Assembly: GCA_050184295.1 (NCBI GenBank)
Contig: JBFXAM010000117.1
Location: forward strand, 1-14,459
Direction of reading: 5' to 3'
Length of the DNA stretch: 14,459 bases
Source: JBFXAM01 sp050184295
GTDB taxonomy: Bacteria > Planctomycetota > Phycisphaerae > UBA1845 > Fen-1342
The first letter of the stretch is position 1. Each line of letters starts with the position of its first letter. Positions 6,356-12,256 of the stretch are shown here, one piece after another. The notes under the pieces were generated by a model that saw only the letters and a program-made list of their open reading frames with translations, searched no databases and was not told where the DNA came from. The position numbers and the translations under genes were made by a program.

Positions 6356-6381
6356 GGGCGCACGGATGCGCCCGCATTTTT
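6356..6381 (+). terminator. Rho-independent terminator after the capsid gene
   Basis: GGGCGCA (6356-6362) pairs perfectly with TGCGCCC (6367-6373) around a CGGA loop, followed by GCA and five T's (6377-6381). It lies 25 bases after the capsid stop. This is the clearest intrinsic terminator in the window. If partly efficient, it would give high capsid and low tail gene expression from one late transcript, unless antitermination overrides it. Confidence 0.7.
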
Positions 6382-6382
6382 C

Positions 6383-6413
6383 GCCCGGCGCGGCATGAGG
6401 CCGCAGCGCGGGC
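6383..6413 (+). other. Imperfect hairpin before the proline-rich gene
   Basis: GCCC (6383-6386), GCGC (6388-6391) and GGC (6392-6394) pair with GCC (6400-6402), GCGC (6406-6409) and GGGC (6410-6413), with small bulges and an ATGAG loop. It ends four bases before the GGAG site (6417-6420) of the next gene. Confidence 0.3.
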
Positions 6414-6431
6414 GATGGAGACACACGACAG

Positions 6432-6740
6432 ATGACGAGCGAAAACAACCCCTCGCCGCCGGGACCCCTCGAGGGACCGATGACGCGGCACCCCGACGGG
6501 CGGCACTTCGTCCTTGCGGATGGCAAGACGCGCGTGCGGATCGACCTGCTCGAGGGCGGCATGTCGTTGCACGAGGCCGTGAAGCAGACCGCGGCTGTCC
6601 CGCCGCGGCGGTCCGCGCCGCCGCCCCCGCCGCCCCCGCCGCCCCCGCCGACCAAGGACGACGATCCGCCCAAGGGCGCCGACACCGACCCGAAGGCGCC
6701 GCCGGTCGGACGCACCGACGCGACCGGCGCGAAGTCCTGA
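6432..6740 (+). CDS. Small proline-rich protein of unknown function (gpFI position)
   Basis: A 102-residue protein between the capsid gene and the likely connector. Residues 17-50 (MTRHPDGRHFVLADGKTRVRIDLLEGGMSLHEAV) look folded, with a short beta-rich motif. The second half is disordered: eleven consecutive prolines (63-73), then Lys/Asp/Pro-rich sequence. No family is recognised. In lambda this position holds FI, which stimulates terminase binding to proheads, but I see no sequence likeness, so only the location is shared. Start ATG 6432 has GGAG (6417-6420) eleven bases upstream. The proline run would slow ribosomes and probably depends on elongation factor P. The frame is credible because its codons match the local GC-rich pattern and no other frame is better. 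Confidence 0.7.
   Translation: MTSENNPSPPGPLEGPMTRHPDGRHFVLADGKTRVRIDLLEGGMSLHEAVKQTAAVPPRRSAPPPPPPPPPPPTKDDDPPKGADTDPKAPPVGRTDATGAKS
6618..6650 (+). repeat. In-frame CCG/CCC run encoding eleven prolines
   Basis: Repeats of CCGCCGCCC or a shift of it (period nine) form an unbroken run of eleven proline codons, residues 63-73 of the small protein. Runs of this kind stall ribosomes in the absence of EF-P and can change length by replication slippage. Confidence 0.9.
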
Positions 6741-6772
6741 CCCACACCGCGTGCGCCGACCGCGCACCGCCG

Positions 6773-6805
6773 GCCGTCGGCCGCTCTCGGGCGGCCGACG
6801 GCTTT
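6773..6805 (+). terminator. Long perfect hairpin with short T tract, probable terminator or attenuator
   Basis: GCCGTCGGCCGC (6773-6784) pairs perfectly over 12 bp with GCGGCCGACGGC (6791-6802) around a TCTCGG loop, followed by TTT (6803-6805). The stem is strong, but the T tract is short and ends in G. The next gene's AGGAAG site begins at 6808, so the structure could stop or pause transcription, or expose the ribosome site, between the proline-rich gene and the connector gene. Confidence 0.55.
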
Positions 6806-6824
6806 GCAGGAAGTGACTCAGACC

Positions 6825-7208
6825 ATGTGCCCGGCCCCCACACAGATCGAGCTTGACGCCGCCGTGATTGTCGCGGCCGCGCCCGGCGCGCGCCGGGCCG
6901 AGTGGCGGCGCGGCGCGGCGACGCGGAGCGTCGTCATCGTCGTGGACTCCGGCGCGCTGTACGGGCGCGGGCCGCGGCCGGCGCCGGGCCGCGTCGGGCT
7001 GGAGGCTCGGAAGCGGACCCAGGCGGAGCTGACGGTCGCGCGCGTCGGCGACGACGGGCTGGCGGAGCCGCCGAAGCACGGCGACACGTTCAGCATCCTC
7101 GACGACGACGGCACGCCGGCCGGCCCCGCGTGGATCGTCCGGGGCGAGGCGCAGGACGACGACGGCCTGTGGGTCGTCACCGTCGAGCGGGGGGGTGTCG
7201 GGTGCTGA
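6825..7208 (+). CDS. Probable head-tail connector protein (gpFII-like position)
   Basis: A 127-residue protein from ATG 6825 (AGGAAG at 6808-6813 upstream). A longer frame opening with TTG at 6804 would overlap the hairpin and is less likely. The C-terminal half, GDTFSILDDDGTPAGPAWIV followed by DDDGLWVVTVER, has the gD-x-F-x-I ... G-x-x-W-x-V ... D-G-x-x-x-V-x-V pattern of small beta-barrel head-tail joining or tail-completion proteins such as the gpFII group. The location between capsid and tail genes fits. The N-terminal half is Arg/Ala-rich with VVIVVDSGALYGRG. The stop overlaps the next gene's start by seven bases. The family call rests on pattern and location. Confidence 0.55.
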   Translation: MCPAPTQIELDAAVIVAAAPGARRAEWRRGAATRSVVIVVDSGALYGRGPRPAPGRVGLEARKRTQAELTVARVGDDGLAEPPKHGDTFSILDDDGTPAGPAWIVRGEAQDDDGLWVVTVERGGVGC

Positions 7209-8731
7209 TCCTGCTCTATGGGAACCGGGACGCGCTCCTGGGCATGACGCGCGACGCGGCGCGTTACCTCCGATCGACGACGATCGCCGCGGTTCGCCGC
7301 GTGCACGACGCGAAGGACGGCCTGATCGCCCAACTCGTGCGCCAGCGCGCAGCGCACGCCGCGCTGCGGGCGCGACGCTTCGCCGGCGGCGCCGCGGCCG
7401 GGCCGGCGGCGGGGGACGTGCTCGTGTCGCGGATCAACCGCGCGTTCGTGCGGCCCGTCGGCGGCGTGATCGTCCGCGGCGGACTGCGGGCGTTGCTCGC
7501 GATCGACGGGAGCCTGCTGGGGCTCACCGGCACGGCCGTCGAGGCCGGGGAGCAGGCCTTCCGTTCGCGCCTCAGCCTGCGCGAGCGGCAGCAGCTCATC
7601 GGCCGGCTCTTCCCCGGAGGGCTCGACCGCGGGACGGCCCGGCTGCTCGCGCTGGCGGCGACGACCGGGTCGCTGGAGAACGCGCTGCGGCGGGCGCCGA
7701 GCATCCTTCGTCCGTTCCAGCGCTTCGCGTTCCAATCGGAGCGGCGCCGGCAGCTCGCCGCGCGGACGCGGCTGGCGAGCCTCGCGGCGGGTCGGCGGCT
7801 CGGGCGCATCGACCCGCGCATTCTGCTCGCCCTGCCGGGCGGACGGTTGAACGTGCTGGCGCGGCTGGGGGCGGCGTCGTCGCTCACCGGGCGGGCCATC
7901 AATCTCGGCATCAACCCGGCGCCGGACGCGCTGCCCTCGGGCAACCGCACGCTGGGCGGGCTCGACCGCCGCGTGCTCTCGCTCGTCGCGGGCGCGCTCG
8001 GGGGGACCGGCCTGCGGCTCGGCCAGGACTTCGGCCAGATCGCGCCGACCGGCGAGACCTTCCGGCTGACCGGGCGCACGGGCGGGCTGCTCGGCAACCC
8101 CGGTGAGATTGGGTCGCGCAGCGCTGCGCTCGAGCTGCTCAAGGGGTTTTCCGGCGAGGTGGAGACGTTCTCGACGGAGCCGCTGCTCGCCGAGGGCGCC
8201 GGCGCCTCGGGCGCGCTCGGCGGAGCGGGCGCGCTCGGCGCATCGGCGGGGCTCGCCGCGAATGCTGCGGGCGTCTTCGGCCGGGGGCCGACGCCGCCCG
8301 GCGCGCTCTCGACTCCGGCCGCGCCGGAGCTGGCGCCGACGCCCGAGTTCGGGCCGCTCGTGCCGCTGCGGCCGCGCGGGGCCGACCGCGCGGCGGCGCG
8401 GGGGCAGGGCGGGTTTGCGCGTCTGCGCAGCGCATTGGCGGGGCGGGGACCGCGGGTGTTCCAGGTGCGCGGGCGCGGCGGGCGCACGTTCCTGGCCCGG
8501 AGCTGGGATCCCGCGCCGCCGGGCCAGCGACGCACCGAGTTCCTCGCCATCGAGGACGCCGCGTCGGCGCTCCAGATCGCGCGGCGCCGCGGGCGCGCGT
8601 CGGGACTGCGCTTCGTCGCGGCGCGCACGGCGACGCCATCGGCCTCGGGCTCGCTGGTGGCGGGGCTGCCCGCGCTGCTCGAGGCGCAGGTCAACCGCGA
8701 GCTGGGCCTCGCCGGACTGGGGGTCGCGTAG
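7202..8731 (+). CDS. Unrecognised 509-residue protein of the head-tail joining region
   Basis: A long + strand gene, probably starting at the GTG at 7202, with a G-rich site (7188-7195) upstream and overlapping the end of the connector gene. The protein is rich in Arg, Ala, Gly and Leu. The N-terminal half (1-300) is mainly helical and strongly basic. Residues 310-400 are Ala/Gly/Pro-rich and probably flexible (AEGAGASGALGGAGALGASA and a run of Pro-containing units). The C-terminal part (405-509) returns to folded-looking sequence with RVFQVRGRGGRTFLARSWDP. No domain or transmembrane pattern is recognisable. In lambda this place holds Z (192 residues), which joins tail to head, but no likeness is visible and this protein is far longer. 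A minor tail or internal virion role is inferred from location only. Confidence 0.7.
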   Translation: MLILLYGNRDALLGMTRDAARYLRSTTIAAVRRVHDAKDGLIAQLVRQRAAHAALRARRFAGGAAAGPAAGDVLVSRINRAFVRPVGGVIVRGGLRALLAIDGSLLGLTGTAVEAGEQAFRSRLSLRERQQLIGRLFPGGLDRGTARLLALAATTGSLENALRRAPSILRPFQRFAFQSERRRQLAARTRLASLAAGRRLGRIDPRILLALPGGRLNVLARLGAASSLTGRAINLGINPAPDALPSGNRTLGGLDRRVLSLVAGALGGTGLRLGQDFGQIAPTGETFRLTGRTGGLLGNPGEIGSRSAALELLKGFSGEVETFSTEPLLAEGAGASGALGGAGALGASAGLAANAAGVFGRGPTPPGALSTPAAPELAPTPEFGPLVPLRPRGADRAAARGQGGFARLRSALAGRGPRVFQVRGRGGRTFLARSWDPAPPGQRRTEFLAIEDAASALQIARRRGRASGLRFVAARTATPSASGSLVAGLPALLEAQVNRELGLAGLGVA

Positions 8732-8734
8732 ACG

Positions 8735-9655
8735 ATGCCGGCGCCGCCCTTCAACTCCGCGCACGCGAGCACGCGACGGTGGATCGTGAACAGCGTCGAA
8801 TCGGCGCTGCTGTCGATCGTCAAGGCGTCCGGCGCGCTCTTCGATGCGGCGGTCGAGATGGCCGGCGACAAGCTGCGCGTGCGCGATCCGGCGACCGGGA
8901 AGTCGCGCATCATCACGCGGCTGGAGGCGGAGCAGACGGGCCGTCTTGTCATCGGGTGCGCGCTCGTCGACGACCAGCGGACCGCCGACTCCATCGCGGG
9001 CCGCAGCGAGTTCATCGCGCCGCTCGCGGTCGAGGCCGACCTGCCGGATGAGGCGTTCTGGGGCGGTCGGCGGCTGATCGACGTGGCCGAGCACGTCGGC
9101 GCCGACATCTTCGCCGCGGTGCTCGCGGATGCGCAGCGCGGCGGCCTGGCTGTGAACACGTGGCCCTCGGGGGGCGGCGGCGTCGCGTTCGACACCGAGG
9201 CGCAGGTCTTCGTCGTGGCTCGGTCGTTCGACGTGACGTTCCGGACGGGCGTCGGAGACATGCGTCTGCTCGCGCCCGCGGGCGAGCCGCCGGCGCCGCC
9301 CGATCCGATCGACGCGATGCAGCTGCGCTACGAGCACACCGACCCGGCCGATCTGCGCATCGTGCCCGGGGCGCTGATCCTGACGCGGTCGCCGGCGGAT
9401 GGCCCGCGCGTCGTGCGAACCTACCTGTTCGACGATCCGCGGTACGACACCATCGCGGAGCTTGTGGCGCGGATCTCCGGCGCGTGCACCCCCGGCGATC
9501 CCGGCGACTGCCCGCCCGGCGCGGAGGCCGGTGTGTGGCTCGCCGACCTGCTGAACGCGATGGGTGCGCAGCCGAGCGCCTACCTGGCGCCGCTCCTTCC
9601 GCGCGACGTGGTGAACGGCGACATCGTCAAGCTCCAGCTGCTGAGGGAGGCGTAG
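8735..9655 (+). CDS. Tail protein, possibly the tail terminator, with a C-terminal extension
   Basis: A 306-residue protein starting at ATG 8735, three bases after the previous stop; the G-rich site is weak. Residues 15-30 (RWIVNSVESALLSIVKAS) and residues about 110-180, with ADIFAAVLADAQRGGLAVNT and FDTEAQVFVVARSFDVTFRT, resemble the layout of tail terminator proteins: helix, variable loop, then strands ending in V-x-x-x-F-D-V-x-x-R. The C-terminal 110 residues contain RIVPGALILTRSPADGPRVV and a Gly/Pro/Cys region (CTPGDPGDCPPG) with two cysteines. The location, between the connector and the tail tube, is where lambda has U. The family is uncertain; a minor tail protein is the alternative. 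Confidence 0.5.
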   Translation: MPAPPFNSAHASTRRWIVNSVESALLSIVKASGALFDAAVEMAGDKLRVRDPATGKSRIITRLEAEQTGRLVIGCALVDDQRTADSIAGRSEFIAPLAVEADLPDEAFWGGRRLIDVAEHVGADIFAAVLADAQRGGLAVNTWPSGGGGVAFDTEAQVFVVARSFDVTFRTGVGDMRLLAPAGEPPAPPDPIDAMQLRYEHTDPADLRIVPGALILTRSPADGPRVVRTYLFDDPRYDTIAELVARISGACTPGDPGDCPPGAEAGVWLADLLNAMGAQPSAYLAPLLPRDVVNGDIVKLQLLREA

Positions 9656-9659
9656 GGCG

Positions 9660-10124
9660 ATGCCGACGACGTACCGCGCCTTCCCCTTCCCCGTCGCGGC
9701 GAGCCTGCTCAACACGAGCACGGGCGTGACGTTGCTGCCGCTGACTTGGCCCGTCGAGACCGTTGCGCCCGATGGCGTGATCCACGACCGCGAGGAGGAG
9801 TCCGCCGGGTCTGGCGGCGGCGACGCCGCGACCGCCGGCGGCGCGGCGGCGGTTGCGTTCGTGGAGACGCGTCGGTCGTCGTTCCGGGATCCCACGTGGA
9901 CGCGGCGCGTCACCGTAACCGCGGACCCCGCCGACGCGGCGGCGTTTGCGGCCGTCGTCGCCGCGCTCAATGCGGCGGGCGGCGGGGCCGGCTTCATCGA
10001 ATGGAGACACCCGGAGGACCCGCCGGAGACGCAGCCCACGGCGTGGCGCCTCATCACGTCCTTCGACGTCGCGCGCGACGTCCCGCACCAGGCCCGATTC
10101 ACATTCACGCTCGAGGAGAACTGA
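9660..10124 (+). CDS. Minor tail protein candidate, unknown family
   Basis: A 154-residue protein at ATG 9660 with a clean GGGAGG (9645-9650) nine bases upstream, four bases after the previous stop. The N-terminal third ends in a Glu/Gly/Ala-rich linker (REEESAGSGGGDAATAGG). The C-terminal half, GFIEWRHPEDPPETQPTAWR and DVPHQARFTFTLEEN, has the W-R-H-P ... closing T-F-T-L-E-E pattern seen in several small tail-associated proteins. Its close spacing to both neighbours places it in the tail operon, directly before the tail tube gene. I do not recognise a named family. Confidence 0.6.
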   Translation: MPTTYRAFPFPVAASLLNTSTGVTLLPLTWPVETVAPDGVIHDREEESAGSGGGDAATAGGAAAVAFVETRRSSFRDPTWTRRVTVTADPADAAAFAAVVAALNAAGGGAGFIEWRHPEDPPETQPTAWRLITSFDVARDVPHQARFTFTLEEN

Positions 10125-10125
10125 C

Positions 10126-11361
10126 GTGGCAGACCCCGCAGCAACACTGACGCAGAACGTTGTCGTCGGGTATCGCCTGCAGGCGGACGAGAAGACCGCC
10201 GAGGCGATCGTCGCGAACGATTGCCGGCACTCGCTCGTCGGCGAGACGCCGATCCCCAGCCAGGAGTACGGCCAGTTCGAGCGCGCCCTCACCGGGCAGG
10301 ACCTGGCGCGCGAGCCGGGCCGGCTGACGACGAAGAAGCTGACGCTGCCGCTGACCGAGGAGATCCTCGGCTTCGACGCGACGACGCCGCCTCCCTTCGA
10401 CGCGGCGCTGCAGTCGTGCGGGACGCAGCGCGTCGCCATCAAGGCAATCCCGATCGGCGCGGTGACGGGCGGTCCGTTCCGGCCGGGCGAGACGGTTACG
10501 TCGGGCGCGAAGAGCGCCGTGTTCATCGACAAGCAGACGCACTCGGCGCAGGACTACCTGGTGTTCGCGCCGCTCACGGGCGGCGACTTCGTCGACACGG
10601 ACGTGATCGCCGGCGCTGATTCGATGGCGAGCGCGACGGCGAGCGGCGCCGCGGTCGCGTCGGGCTTCCTGTACCACCCGCTGAGCGAGAGCACGGGCGT
10701 TGTGCCGCCCTCGGTGACGGCGGTGCAGTACCGCGGCGGCAAGGCGTTCAAGATCATCGGGGCCCGCGGCGACGCGACGTTCACCTTCGCCGAGGGCAAT
10801 CCCGGCACGATCCAGTTCACGCACTCGGGTCCGCAGCTGCTGACCGTCGCCGGCGGCCTGCCGGCGGAGGATCCGCCGGCGAACATCCCCGTGCTCGCGG
10901 CGGTGGCGCCGCTGGCCGTGGGCGGCGCGCTCGTCATCGACCCGGGGGCGAGCCAGTATGCGCCGCCGATCGTCTCGTCGTTCGAGCTTCCGATCGGCAA
11001 CCAGGTGGGCGACCGCACGACGATCACCACGGGCGGCATCCCCGGCACGGGGCTCGCGCCGCCGCGCATCCGGCAGGTCGAGACGACGCTTGTGTTCGCG
11101 ACGGAGGACGTGGCCGACGCGACGCACAACTTCGTGCAGCGAGCGACGAGCGGCGACGACTTCGCCATCAGCCTGCTCTACGGCGACTGGGAGGCGGCGG
11201 GCGGGCGCGTGGCGGTGCATGCCTACAGCGTGCAGTACGACGCGCCGCAGTATGGCGACAACCAAGGCGTGCTGGGCGTCACCATGAACTGCAAGGTGCG
11301 GCGCGGGCCGCGCGTGGACTGGTCGTGGTACATGGCCGTGTTCTACGCGCCGACGCCGTGA
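10126..11361 (+). CDS. Major tail tube protein
   Basis: A 411-residue protein from GTG 10126, with GAGGAG (10113-10118) seven bases upstream and one base after the previous stop. It would polymerise around the tape measure to form the tail tube. The marks are GRLTTKKLTLPLTEEILGFD (residues about 66-85), PPFDAALQSCGTQRVAIK, then the tube motif RGDATFTFAEGNPGTIQFTH (G-x-x-G-D-A-T-F-x-F-x-x-G-x-x-G-x-I-x-F). The C-terminal half begins PPIVSSFELPIGNQVG and ends in VDWSWYMAVFYAPTP. Tube proteins of about 180-400 residues occur; this one is long because of an inserted segment (about 135-205). No sheath gene follows, which supports a non-contractile tail. Confidence 0.82.
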   Translation: MADPAATLTQNVVVGYRLQADEKTAEAIVANDCRHSLVGETPIPSQEYGQFERALTGQDLAREPGRLTTKKLTLPLTEEILGFDATTPPPFDAALQSCGTQRVAIKAIPIGAVTGGPFRPGETVTSGAKSAVFIDKQTHSAQDYLVFAPLTGGDFVDTDVIAGADSMASATASGAAVASGFLYHPLSESTGVVPPSVTAVQYRGGKAFKIIGARGDATFTFAEGNPGTIQFTHSGPQLLTVAGGLPAEDPPANIPVLAAVAPLAVGGALVIDPGASQYAPPIVSSFELPIGNQVGDRTTITTGGIPGTGLAPPRIRQVETTLVFATEDVADATHNFVQRATSGDDFAISLLYGDWEAAGGRVAVHAYSVQYDAPQYGDNQGVLGVTMNCKVRRGPRVDWSWYMAVFYAPTP

Positions 11362-11397
11362 TGGGGAGATCGAGGCTCGAAGGTCGGCGTCAAGTCG

Positions 11398-11427
11398 TTG
11401 TTTATCGTCTTATCGAACATCGATAAA
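11398..11427 (+). promoter_or_regulatory. Candidate promoter with TTATCG repeats
   Basis: An AT-rich island in GC-rich DNA, between the tube and chaperone genes. TTGTTT (11398-11403) and GATAAA (11422-11427) are 18 bases apart and could be -35 and -10 boxes. TTATCG occurs at 11402-11407 and 11410-11415 and its inverse CGATAA at 11421-11426. The half-sites overlap the proposed promoter, as an operator would. Box matches are partial. The AT-rich island might instead serve RNA structure. Confidence 0.4.
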
Positions 11428-11432
11428 AAACG

Positions 11433-11453
11433 TCGGGGAGACCCCGAAAGGAG
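11433..11453 (+). promoter_or_regulatory. Hairpin directly before the chaperone gene's ribosome binding site
   Basis: TCGGGG (11433-11438) pairs with CCCCGA (11442-11447) around AGA. AAGGAG (11448-11453) follows without a gap, six bases before the ATG. The stem ends exactly at the binding site, so the site stays single-stranded beside a stacked helix. Confidence 0.45.
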
Positions 11454-11459
11454 CGATTC

Positions 11460-11828
11460 ATGAGCGGTGTGTCTGAGAAGCTGGCGCCGGGTCGACGGGT
11501 TGTGGACCTGGGAGATGGCGTTCAAGCGCGTGTGCGCGTCGCGAAGATAAAGCGGCTGCGCGAGTTCGAGGAGCTGTGGTCAGAGCAAGGCTCCGATTCG
11601 AACGACTTCGAGGCCGGGTGCCTCATGGCGCAGTGGGGACTCGTGGGGTGCGACGGTCTGCTCGACGAGGATGGGAACGAGGTCCAGTTCGCGACGGAGG
11701 AGCACCCGCGGCTCGGCATCATTGCCGCACGGTCGGTCGTGTACTGCATGACCGCGTCGCAGGTCGTGCGACTCCAGCAGGCGATCGTCGACGCGAACGT
11801 CGTGACGTCGGCGACGCGAAAAAACTGA
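11460..11828 (+). CDS. G: Tail assembly chaperone, short form (lambda gpG-like)
   Basis: A 122-residue protein with a strong AAGGAG site and the genome position between tube and tape measure that defines this gene in siphoviruses. The short chaperone coats the tape measure and keeps it soluble; in lambda it works with the frameshifted GT form. The sequence is compact: VVDLGDGVQARVRVAKIKRL, REFEELWSEQG, then CLMAQWGLVGCDGLLDEDGN, EHPRLGIIAARSVVYCMTAS and SQVVRLQQAIVDANVVTS. Sequence likeness to lambda gpG is weak, but the strand-rich N-terminus and helical C-terminus fit. It ends A AAA AAC TGA, so the stop follows the slippery site directly. The identification rests on place and frameshift. 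Confidence 0.8.
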   Translation: MSGVSEKLAPGRRVVDLGDGVQARVRVAKIKRLREFEELWSEQGSDSNDFEAGCLMAQWGLVGCDGLLDEDGNEVQFATEEHPRLGIIAARSVVYCMTASQVVRLQQAIVDANVVTSATRKN

Positions 11829-12253
11829 GGAGGGCGGCGTGGGCGGTCTTCGTCCGACAGCGCATGCGCGAGGCCGAGCTGGACCCCGAGGGGCCCGCCC
11901 GGCGCTGGCTGCGTCCGTCGGGCTCGGCCCGCCGACGCTGCCCGCGGCCGCACCCGTACGGCGCGCCGTGCCGGCTGTGCGGCGGGCAGACCGTGCTGCC
12001 GGCGCAGCGCGTTCGCGCGCCGCGGGCGCCGGCGGCGCTGGGCCCGTTCCTCGAGGCGGCCGCCGCCCTCGAGCAGCACGGTGTGATGCCGGCGGGCGGC
12101 GGATGGACGGACCAATCCGCATGGTTCGTGCAGGCGTGGAGGGCCTACAGCGGGTTCCTGACGCGCCTGCGGGTGCGGGCGGAGATGGCGGACGCGCGGC
12201 GTCGCCGGAATGTTGAGGCGGCCGCGCGGCGATCCCGCGGCCGCAGGAGGTGA
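11460..12253 (+). CDS. Tail assembly chaperone, -1 frameshifted long form (lambda gpGT-like)
   Basis: The same start as the short form, but a -1 slip at 11819-11825 leads into the overlapping frame, so base 11825 is read twice (join of 11460-11825 and 11825-12253). The product is 264 residues: the 122-residue common part plus a 142-residue extension. In lambda the T extension recruits the tube protein to the tape measure. The extension has no ribosome site and no good start of its own near its 5' end, while its codons are GC-ending and coding-like. It contains CPRPHPYGAPCRLC (11939-11980), a possible metal-binding cluster, and ends in a very Arg-rich helix. It stops three bases before the tape measure start. 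The -1 product is inferred and not measured. Confidence 0.78.
11819..11825 (+). other. Programmed -1 frameshift slippery site A AAA AAC
   Basis: In the chaperone frame the codons are CGA AAA AAC TGA, so the heptamer A AAA AAC has the X XXY YYZ form in register. Both tRNAs can re-pair after slipping back one base, and the stop codon next to it would otherwise end translation. GGAGGG (11829-11834) follows right after. A possible downstream stem is GGGCGG near 11847 with CCGCCC near 11898, but I could not confirm it as a stimulator. This is the expected site for G/GT production. Confidence 0.85.
12218..12250 (+). promoter_or_regulatory. 9-bp hairpin abutting the tape measure ribosome binding site
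   Basis: GCGGCCGCG (12218-12226) pairs perfectly with CGCGGCCGC (12236-12244) across nine bases, and AGGAGG (12245-12250) follows at once, six bases before the ATG at 12257. It also encodes the last residues of the chaperone extension. A stem next to the binding site may control how many ribosomes start on the tape measure, a protein needed in only a few copies per virion. Confidence 0.45.
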
Positions 12254-12256
12254 CTT

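Noticed and set aside
5298..6435. Two tiny open frames overlapping the next gene start: METDSC at 5298-5318 and METHDR at 6415-6435
   Set aside because: Both begin with ATGGAGAC because the ribosome site GGAG follows an ATG by chance; neither has a binding site of its own. The likeness is probably due to the shared site.
860..6745. Other long - strand frames (860-2158, 2524-3726, 3135-4652, 3934-4869, 5261-6745)
   Set aside because: All lie opposite clear head genes (gpW, portal, protease, decoration, capsid) and read as low-complexity basic sequence; they are composition shadows.
6902..7201. Upstream extension of the 509-residue gene to 6902
   Set aside because: It overlaps the connector gene in another frame. 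The GTG at 7202 gives the usual short overlap.
6818..10147. A 1109-codon open frame on the - strand opposite the connector and tail genes
   Set aside because: It is antisense to well-supported + strand genes with ribosome sites and motifs, is dominated by Arg/Ala/Pro/Gly and has no recognisable domain. Long antisense frames without stops are expected in DNA of over 70% GC.
11839..12216. A GTG-started 125-codon + strand frame with GGAGG (11829-11833) six bases upstream
   Set aside because: It is in a different frame from the chaperone extension. Its product is mostly Arg/Ala/Gly/Pro and shadow-like, whereas the -1 frame has GC-ending codons, Trp residues and a slippery site leading into it. 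It remains a weak alternative.
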